This document shows positions 22,513-28,713 of a stretch of DNA of 28,713 bases, piece by piece (positions within the stretch are counted from its first letter, which is position 1; each line of letters opens with the position of its first letter). Below the pieces are notes generated by a model. The model made no database searches, was not told the DNA's origin, and saw nothing but the letters and a program-made list of their open reading frames with translations. Made by a program: the position numbers and the translations under genes. The DNA comes from an uncultured Collinsella sp. (GTDB lineage: Bacteria; Actinomycetota; Coriobacteriia; Coriobacteriales; Coriobacteriaceae), in assembly GCA_934650975.1 (NCBI GenBank), contig CAKUFW010000021.1, positions 1 through 28,713 on the forward strand, given 5' to 3'.

Positions 22513-24024
22513 TTAGTAGCTATCGTACGAATAATCGGTAGAATCGGTCGTCGTTTGACCATCGGTGGCGGCATCAGTGCCGTCCGCAGACTGGGCATCG
22601 GTGCCGTCGGTTCCGTCGGCATTGTCAGCGCCGTCGGTGCCGTCGGCGTTCTCGCTATTCTCGGCGTCAGTGGTCTCCTTCTTGGGAACGGTAATGGTCA
22701 CGCGCGCCACACCCGATGTCTTGGTGTCGTAGCGGACCTTTTCGCCGTTCTTGGTGACGGTGACGTCGGAGGGCTTGGACGTGGTGATCTCAATCGAGGA
22801 CTCGGGCGTGTACTCCTGCTCAAAGGGACCGGTCGCCTGGGCGCCATAGACCGACTTGCCGTCGACCTTGACCTCAATCCACGCGGTCTTGCCCTTGGCG
22901 ACGGAGACCTTGACCTTCGTGACCTCGTTTTCGTCCTTCTTGGCCGTCTTCTTGGCGGTGTCCGAATCGGTCGATTCGTCCGTAGCCTCGTCTGTATCCT
23001 CATCCTCGTCAACGGTCTCGGTCTTCTTGGAAGACTTCTTGGTCGTCGTCTTGGTAGCGACAGTTGTCTCGGGCGTCGACTCGGGCGTCGAAGAGCCGCA
23101 GCCGCGCAGCAGAACCACAATGAGCACGATCAGCAACAGCGCGACAGCACCGATACCGGCGTAGACGATACGCGGATCGAGCCCGTTGTTCTGAGGAGCA
23201 CGTGAGCCGCCGCGTCCACGGTTGGAGCCACTGCGGCCACCGGCCTGAGGCGTGCGACCTCGACCGGAATCGGGACGGCCGCGATAGCCACCCTGGCGCT
23301 GCATGTTACGCTGACCCGAGCGGGGCGCGAGCTCGCCGTGACCCTGATAGCTGCGCTGGCCCGATCGCGGCGCCGAGGAGCGCTGACCATACGGCTGCGA
23401 CTGCGAGCGGAGGCGCGGCGTCACCTGTGTGGTATCGGCATCCGCATAGCCGCCGCGAGGGTGACCAGTCGAAACACCGCGGTAGCCGCGCTCGGAATAG
23501 CCGCCATCGCCGTAGCCGGCACGAGGGTCGCGAGCCACACCGCGGGCAGCGGGAAGTGCGCGGTCATCGGGCGCGGGCGTGCTGCGAAAGCGATCACGCT
23601 GCGAGCGGATCTCCTCGCTGGACCCCGTCTCGGTAATGTAGCCGGCCTGCTGCGGACGCTGACCGTAGCGCGTCGAGCGGCCACCCTGAACCATCAGGAA
23701 GCGACCGTTGTCGACCGAGGAGCGCGAATTGACGTATCCGGCGGCGTCCTGAAAACGACCACCCTGCTGCGACGTCTCGCGCTCGTATGCCATCAGGTCG
23801 TCAAAGTAAGCATTGACGACCTCGCGCGGATTGAGGCCCAAGAAGCGTGCATAGCTCGAAATCATGCCCTGCGCATAGCCGCGCGGGGGCATCGATGCAA
23901 AGTTACCAGTCTCGAAAAACTCGATGATCTGCGGTCTGATTTTGATGGTGTTGGCGACCTGCTGAATGGAAAGGCCCATTCGGCGACGCTGCTCAAGCAG
24001 CATGTCACCAAAGCGTGCAGCCAT
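22513..24024 (-). CDS. RodZ-like membrane protein with N-terminal helix-turn-helix
   Basis: 503 residues. The N-terminal HTH_25 domain (residues 4-75; LLEQRRRMGLSIQQVANTIKIR and PRGYAQGMISSYARFLGL) is that of RodZ/YmfM, which ties MreB to the membrane in rods. A basic, Arg/Gly/Gln/Ser-rich disordered stretch (about 85-283) contains many RG and SGQR repeats. One transmembrane helix spans 286-307. The outer part has a Thr/Lys/Asp-rich spacer, a DUF4115-like beta domain (about 370-448, with AWIEVKVDGK), and an acidic DGTD-repeat tail. It is far longer than Bacillus YmfM (about 290). Its ATG shares one base with the ftsK stop, and GAGGA inside ftsK is the ribosome binding site. No mreB is in the window. 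Confidence 0.87.
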   Translation of the reverse strand: MAARFGDMLLEQRRRMGLSIQQVANTIKIRPQIIEFFETGNFASMPPRGYAQGMISSYARFLGLNPREVVNAYFDDLMAYERETSQQGGRFQDAAGYVNSRSSVDNGRFLMVQGGRSTRYGQRPQQAGYITETGSSEEIRSQRDRFRSTPAPDDRALPAARGVARDPRAGYGDGGYSERGYRGVSTGHPRGGYADADTTQVTPRLRSQSQPYGQRSSAPRSGQRSYQGHGELAPRSGQRNMQRQGGYRGRPDSGRGRTPQAGGRSGSNRGRGGSRAPQNNGLDPRIVYAGIGAVALLLIVLIVVLLRGCGSSTPESTPETTVATKTTTKKSSKKTETVDEDEDTDEATDESTDSDTAKKTAKKDENEVTKVKVSVAKGKTAWIEVKVDGKSVYGAQATGPFEQEYTPESSIEITTSKPSDVTVTKNGEKVRYDTKTSGVARVTITVPKKETTDAENSENADGTDGADNADGTDGTDAQSADGTDAATDGQTTTDSTDYSYDSY

Positions 24025-26804
24025 CAGAATCCTCCAAACTCACGATCTTCACGTGCCATCTCGGCGTCAACGGACTCAAGCGCGGCGAGGCCTTCTTCGT
24101 CCAGCAGGACCTCGCGCGGCTTGGAACCATCGGGCGGTCCGACGACACCCTTTTCTTCCAGCATGTCCATAATACGCCCGGCGCGCGCATAGCCAACCTT
24201 CAGGCGGCGTTGCAGGCCAGATGTGGAGCCAAGCTGCGATTCCACCACAATATGGGCAGCTTCCCAAATGAGCGGATCGTCGTCTTGCGGCTCGGCGACG
24301 CCCGTACGGACAATACCGCCGCCGCCCACCATAGACATGGAAGCGGGGGCCACAGCCGAAAGAATCTCCTCGTGGTAGTCCGGCTCACTCTGCGATTTGA
24401 CAAACTCGACGATCTCGTTGATCTCATCGTCCGAGACAAAGCAGCCCTGGATACGACGCGGCTTGCCCCAGTCGACCTTGGAGAACAGCATATCGCCCAG
24501 ACCGGTGAGCTTTTCGGCGCCCATCTGGTCGATGATGACGCGCGAGTCGATACCCGTAGCGACGTTAAAGGCGATACGGTTGGTGATGTTGGCCTTGATG
24601 AGGCCCGTCACGACGTTGGAACTCGGGCGCTGCGTAGCCACGATGAGGTGGATACCGGCGGCGCGGCCCAGCTGGGCGATACGCACGATCGAGGCCTCGA
24701 CGTCCTTGCCGGCGACCATCATCAGGTCCGAGAGCTCGTCGATGATGATGACCAGGTAGGGCATCTTTTGCGGCGGGTTGTCGTAATGCTCAAACTCGCC
24801 GGCGGCCTGCTTTTCGTTGTAGGTCGAGATCTTACGGACGTTAAGACGCTCGAAGACCTTCAGACGACGCTCCATCTCGGACACGGCCCACTGCAGGGCG
24901 CTCGCGGCCTGCTTGGGCTCGGTCACCACGGGCACGTAGAGGTGCGGCAGGCCGTTGTAGCCCGCGAGCTCGACGCGCTTGGGGTCGACCATGATCAGGC
25001 GAACATCCTCGGGAAGCGCACGCATGAGCAGAGTCGTAATGATGGAGTTGATCATGACCGACTTACCGGAGCCGGTGGTACCGGCGATCAGCAGATGGGG
25101 CATCTTGGCAAGATCGGCGACGACCGGCGTGCCCTCGGCATCGCGGCCGATGGCAAGCTCGAGCGGACCGCCCTTCACATAGGGCAGCACATCGCCCAGG
25201 TTGACGTTCTGGCGCTTGCGGTTGGGAATCTCGATACCCACCAGGGACGTGCCGGGAATCGGCGCAAAGATACGCACCGACTGGGCGGCAAGCGAAAGCG
25301 CGATGTCGTCCTCGAGGCTCGAGATCTTGCTCACGCGCTCGCCCTCGCCGGGCTGCAGCTTAAAGGTCGTCACCGTGGGGCCGGCAATCCAGCCGACCAC
25401 GCGGGCGCTGCGACCAAACTCGAGCAGCGTGGACTGCAGCGACTCAGCGGTCTGCTCCAGCTCCTTGTCCGAAGACGCGGCAGAGGCGGATTGCGGGTTG
25501 GCATGCAGAATCTCGAGCGGCGGAAGCTTGAGGCCGTCTTCTTCGGTGTCCTCGGTATCCGAGGAGGCACGGTCCGCTCCCCCATCGTCGGTCGCGGGCG
25601 CATCGGGCACCGTTGCAGCGGGCGCCTCGGCGACCTTGGGGTGCTTGAGGAAATCGGGAATCTGCGGAGCGGCCGAAACCGGGTTCACGGCAAACGGCGG
25701 CTCGGACTCGTCGACCGTATCCTGCTCATCTTCCATTGAGAGCTGGCCGGTCACTTGACCGCGTTTGGAATGACGACGCGGCAGCAGCAGCGTCTTGGCG
25801 GCCTGTGCCGGGGCCTCATCGTCCTCGTCATCGCCCTCGGTGAGTTCAATCTCGCTCTCGGACCACGACGGATCGGGTTCGCTTGTGTTGAGCTTGGGCG
25901 CAGCCTTGCCCTTCTTGGCGTGTCGGCGCGGCAGAAGCGTCGTCTTGGCGCGCTCGGCCTCCACGGCGTCGGACACGTCGACGAACGGGTCCTCGTCCTC
26001 CTCGTCATCATTCAAAATAGGATCGACCTCACTGCCCATAACCGTGGTCACGGCAGCGTCGGAGCCCTTTTGGCGCAGAATGCTCAGGTGCGGGCGAGCG
26101 ACGCCGGGCACCGAGAGGGCCTCGTCGTCACCCCACGGGCTTGCATTGAGGTCGGCACGACGGCGCTCGGCAAAATCGGCAGCACGGTCACGTGCGGAGC
26201 GCAAGACGCCACCCACCGAAAAGCCGATGATAACTAGGCCGACGACGACAAGGCCCAGCAGGACCACCATCGCAATAGGCTTACCCAGGGCATTTTGCAG
26301 CGCGCTTGCGATAAAGGCACCGATGTAGCCTCCCGAGCTGGAAAGATTCTGCGGCGTGAACATAAGCTCGCTCGAATCGCTCGTGCCCGGAACCATCAAA
26401 GACAGAATGGAAACCACAGCCACGAAGACCACGGCCCCGCCAGCGACCGAACGCACGTTAAGCGGCGAGTCCTCGCCCAAAAAAAGCGTGGCCGCAAACA
26501 GCAGGATGACAATCGGCAGCACATAGGCGCCCAGGCCAAAGCCCAAGTGGTAGAAACCGGCAACCGCTGCCGTAACAGGTGCGGTTGCCGGCGAAATCAC
26601 AGCGATGAAGGATGCAATAGCCAGTACGGCGATAACCACGCCCGCGATATCACGATTGGCCGAGGGCTCTACCAAGGGCTCAAAATCCTCGAACTCGGCC
26701 TCGTGGCCCTTATTGGCACGCAGATGGGAACCGGCACCCTTAGCAGATGCCGGCTGGTTATTGGCCTTATTGCCTTTGGCGTTTTGTGCAGATCCGCGCG
26801 CCAA
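24024..26804 (-). CDS. ftsK: DNA translocase FtsK/SpoIIIE
   Basis: Pumps chromosome DNA through the closing septum and aids dimer resolution. 926 residues. About four transmembrane helices lie at 52-200, followed by an acidic linker (about 205-440). The motor holds Walker A AGTTGSGKS (574-582) and the Walker B region YLVIIIDELSDLM. The C-terminal gamma winged helix reads DNA polarity sequences (LQRRLKVGYARAGRIMDMLEEKGVVGP). The linker carries two similar 21-residue segments built on AKT-x-LLPRRH. The start is TTG at 26804 with GGAGG six bases before it, inside the end of rnj; there is no better ATG. rnj ends one base before it and the RodZ-like gene overlaps its stop. Bacillus also has an RNase J gene near spoIIIE. 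Confidence 0.96.
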   Translation of the reverse strand: MARGSAQNAKGNKANNQPASAKGAGSHLRANKGHEAEFEDFEPLVEPSANRDIAGVVIAVLAIASFIAVISPATAPVTAAVAGFYHLGFGLGAYVLPIVILLFAATLFLGEDSPLNVRSVAGGAVVFVAVVSILSLMVPGTSDSSELMFTPQNLSSSGGYIGAFIASALQNALGKPIAMVVLLGLVVVGLVIIGFSVGGVLRSARDRAADFAERRRADLNASPWGDDEALSVPGVARPHLSILRQKGSDAAVTTVMGSEVDPILNDDEEDEDPFVDVSDAVEAERAKTTLLPRRHAKKGKAAPKLNTSEPDPSWSESEIELTEGDDEDDEAPAQAAKTLLLPRRHSKRGQVTGQLSMEDEQDTVDESEPPFAVNPVSAAPQIPDFLKHPKVAEAPAATVPDAPATDDGGADRASSDTEDTEEDGLKLPPLEILHANPQSASAASSDKELEQTAESLQSTLLEFGRSARVVGWIAGPTVTTFKLQPGEGERVSKISSLEDDIALSLAAQSVRIFAPIPGTSLVGIEIPNRKRQNVNLGDVLPYVKGGPLELAIGRDAEGTPVVADLAKMPHLLIAGTTGSGKSVMINSIITTLLMRALPEDVRLIMVDPKRVELAGYNGLPHLYVPVVTEPKQAASALQWAVSEMERRLKVFERLNVRKISTYNEKQAAGEFEHYDNPPQKMPYLVIIIDELSDLMMVAGKDVEASIVRIAQLGRAAGIHLIVATQRPSSNVVTGLIKANITNRIAFNVATGIDSRVIIDQMGAEKLTGLGDMLFSKVDWGKPRRIQGCFVSDDEINEIVEFVKSQSEPDYHEEILSAVAPASMSMVGGGGIVRTGVAEPQDDDPLIWEAAHIVVESQLGSTSGLQRRLKVGYARAGRIMDMLEEKGVVGPPDGSKPREVLLDEEGLAALESVDAEMAREDREFGGF

Positions 26805-26805
26805 A

Positions 26806-28476
26806 CTAAACCTCCATGACGACCGGGATGATCATCGGACGAGTGCGCGTACGGCTCCAGATAAAGTTGGAAAGCGAGTCACGCACGGCCTTGCGAATGG
26901 CGTCGGAGCCACTGCTCGTAAAGCTGAACTTGCCCTTCTCGATCGTCTTCATGATGGACGCGGAGGCATCCTCGGAGAACTGATCGTCGATGGCAAACGA
27001 GACGCCACGGCCCGAGAACTCGATGGCCTCGATCTTCTTGTGCTTGAGCGAGACGATGGCAACGGCCGTGACCATACCGTCGTTGGCGAGCTTCTGACGA
27101 TCGCGCAGGACGATGGGGTCGGTATCGCCGATGCGAAGACCGTCAACATAGACGACGCCGGACTCGACGGGCATACCGCGCTTGACGATACCGCCACGCA
27201 TCTCGAGCGTGTCGCCGTTGTCGAGGATAAAGATATGGTCGTCCTTGATGCCCATCTTTCGAGCAAGCTGGGCGTGGGCGCGCAGATGCACGGCCTCGCC
27301 GTGAACCGGCATAAAGTAGGTAGGCTTGGCCATGGCCATCAGGAGCTTGAGCTCTTCCTGGCTGCCGTGGCCCGAGACATGCACCAGGGCACGGTTCTTA
27401 TCCCACACGTCACAGCCAAGCTTAGCCAGACTGTTGACGACCTGCTGGACGGCCTTTTCGTTACCGGGAACCGGCGTGGCCGAAAGGATGACGGTATCAC
27501 CCTCGTGGATGGAGAGCGTCTTATGCTCGCCGTTGGCCATGCGCGAAAGGGCCGACAGCGGCTCGCCCTGCGAGCCGGTGCACATGACGACGATCTTATC
27601 GTCGGGCAAGTTATCGATATCGAAGGCATCGATGATATCGGCATCGTCGATGTTGAGATACCCAAGCTCGCGCGCCACGCGGGTGTTGGTGAGCATGGAA
27701 CGGCCGGTCACGACGACCTTGCGGCCGCACTTGCGGGCGGCGTCGCAGATCTGCTGCAGGCGATGGATGTGGCTCGAGAACGACGCGACGAACACGCGGC
27801 CCGGGGCATTCTTGATGGCGTGCAGCAGGTTGGGACCAACCTCGGCCTCGGACTTGGTAAAGCCGGGAACCGTGGCGTTGGTGGAGTCGGACAGCAGCAG
27901 GTCGATGCCCTGCTTGGCAAAGCGGCTGATGGCGGCATAGTCGGGCGTGACGCCGTCGATGGGCGTCTGGTCGAGCTTAAAGTCGCCGGTGTGCATGACG
28001 GTGCCCTGGTTGGTACGAATGAACACGCCCAGAGCGCCCGGGATGGAGTGCGTCATCGAGAAGAAATCGAGCGAGATGCCGCCAAGATTGACGTGGCTAC
28101 CGCCCTTGACCTCGCGGAACTTGGGCGCACGGATGCGGAACTCGGAGAGCTTGCCCTCGATAAAGCCGAGCGTCAGCTTGCTCGAGAAGATGGGCACCTT
28201 GTTGTTGAGGTCCTGCAGCAGGTACGGAAGCGAACCGGTGTGGTCCTCGTGGCCGTGAGTGACGATGATGCCGCGGAGCTTTTCTTCGTTCTCGAGAACG
28301 TAGGTGTAGTCGGGCAGCACCAGGTCGATACCGGGCTGGGAGTCGTCGGGGAACATGAGGCCAGCATCGACGAGCACCATGTCGTCGCCGCACTCGAAGA
28401 CCGTCATGTTCTTGCCGATACCATCAAGGCCGCCGAGCGGGATGATCTTCAAGGGAGATGATTTTTTAGCTGCCAT
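26806..28476 (-). CDS. rnj: Ribonuclease J
   Basis: Metallo-beta-lactamase/beta-CASP ribonuclease with 5' exonuclease and endonuclease activity in mRNA decay and rRNA processing. 556 residues from the ATG at 28476. The metal-binding HGHEDH is at 74-79, with further metal ligands in MTHSIPG and MHTGDFK. The beta-CASP region includes FSSHIHR and MCTGSQGE, and SGHGSQEEL and MPVHGEAVH are the conserved later motifs. An in-frame ATG at 28572 would add 32 unlike residues. The ribosome binding site AAAGGAA lies about 13 bases from the chosen start, which is long. It is the first gene of the minus-strand operon. RNase Y is also present in the window, so both decay enzymes coexist. Confidence 0.96.
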   Translation of the reverse strand: MAAKKSSPLKIIPLGGLDGIGKNMTVFECGDDMVLVDAGLMFPDDSQPGIDLVLPDYTYVLENEEKLRGIIVTHGHEDHTGSLPYLLQDLNNKVPIFSSKLTLGFIEGKLSEFRIRAPKFREVKGGSHVNLGGISLDFFSMTHSIPGALGVFIRTNQGTVMHTGDFKLDQTPIDGVTPDYAAISRFAKQGIDLLLSDSTNATVPGFTKSEAEVGPNLLHAIKNAPGRVFVASFSSHIHRLQQICDAARKCGRKVVVTGRSMLTNTRVARELGYLNIDDADIIDAFDIDNLPDDKIVVMCTGSQGEPLSALSRMANGEHKTLSIHEGDTVILSATPVPGNEKAVQQVVNSLAKLGCDVWDKNRALVHVSGHGSQEELKLLMAMAKPTYFMPVHGEAVHLRAHAQLARKMGIKDDHIFILDNGDTLEMRGGIVKRGMPVESGVVYVDGLRIGDTDPIVLRDRQKLANDGMVTAVAIVSLKHKKIEAIEFSGRGVSFAIDDQFSEDASASIMKTIEKGKFSFTSSGSDAIRKAVRDSLSNFIWSRTRTRPMIIPVVMEV

Positions 28477-28595
28477 AGGTGAGTGTTGTTTCCTTTCTTC
28501 GAAACGGGTCTGGAACAACCGACGGGGCGCTTCTGGCAAACCGACCGTCGGGAACGTACAAACATGCATCACAGAGTCGACGCATTAACCTCAGT

Positions 28596-28624
28596 ATGAT
28601 ACCCATTTGCACAGCCACAGACCA
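28596..28624 (-). promoter_or_regulatory. Possible rnj promoter
   Basis: TATCAT on the minus strand (28601-28596) resembles a -10 box; the hexamer 17 bases upstream (TGGTCT) is poor. The leader to the rnj ATG would be about 115 bases. Confidence 0.3.
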
Positions 28625-28658
28625 CCCATGCATTAAAGCCCCATCTGAACCGGTCTAT

Positions 28659-28693
28659 CCCGCCGGTCTGGGGCCATCGGGGGCCGGGGCGGG
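28659..28693. terminator. GC-rich hairpin upstream of rnj
   Basis: CCCGCC (28659-28664) and GGCGGG (28688-28693) enclose a loop with further GG/CC pairs; the plus side is followed by TTAAGTTTG. It may end the gene beyond the window edge. No coding sequence is recognisable from 28477 to the end. Confidence 0.35.
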
Positions 28694-28713
28694 TTAAGTT
28701 TGCTGCTCTACAG

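Noticed and set aside
24015..25739. A 574-codon open frame on the + strand opposite ftsK, and similar long ones opposite rnj (26605-28461), rny (15828-17147) and miaA/miaB (12166-13659).
   Set aside because: Their translations show no domain signature and lie antisense to unmistakable conserved genes. Long antisense frames are expected from the codon use of GC-rich genes.

Overview
The window reads as chromosomal core sequence from a fairly GC-rich actinobacterium of the Coriobacteriia; Collinsella or a close relative is my best guess (inference). Evidence: an FHA gene directly followed by a MerR gene matches the actinobacterial GarA-FtsR pair. The order rnj-ftsK-pgsA-cinA-recA-recX-miaB-miaA-hflX-lexA-LysM-nrdR resembles the mycobacterial order, while RNase Y and SpoVS beside recA/miaB recall Bacillus. 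I see no rRNA, tRNA, CRISPR array, transposase, integrase or phage gene.

Layout. 1-2843 (+): FHA protein (5' end outside the window), FtsR-like regulator, apt and a secreted NlpC/P60 peptidase, ending in a strong terminator. 2930-4628: convergent DegV and DUF1836 genes whose outer promoters carry nearly the same inverted-repeat operator. 4725-7083: divergent trxB and an MGDG-synthase-type glycosyltransferase. 7084-7471: the only gene-free stretch over 300 bases; it holds three large hairpins, two of them copies of one element with a conserved core and compensating stem changes. 7472-10380: an SOS block in which LysM(YneA-like)-nrdR-dut (-) diverges from lexA-DUF1624 (+) across three LexA boxes exactly 28 bp apart. 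10365-17039 (-): hflX, miaA, miaB, spoVS, a MutL-like GHKL ATPase and rny. 17297-19164 (-): recX-recA with a LexA box inside the recA promoter. 19422-28476 (-): rnj, ftsK, a RodZ-like protein, yajQ, rimO, pgsA and cinA, tightly packed and closed by a terminator.

Together the genes cover the SOS response (LexA, RecA, RecX, a likely SOS division inhibitor), nucleotide supply and sanitation (NrdR, Dut, Apt, PncC-type CinA), RNA decay (RNase J, RNase Y), tRNA and ribosomal modification (MiaA, MiaB, RimO), and envelope and division (FtsK, RodZ-like, PgsA, NlpC/P60, glycolipid glycosyltransferase). The items most worth a second look are the paired hairpin elements, the MutL-like ATPase between RNase Y and SpoVS, the shared DegV/DUF1836 operator, the evenly spaced LexA boxes, and the long rny leader with a terminator-like hairpin.
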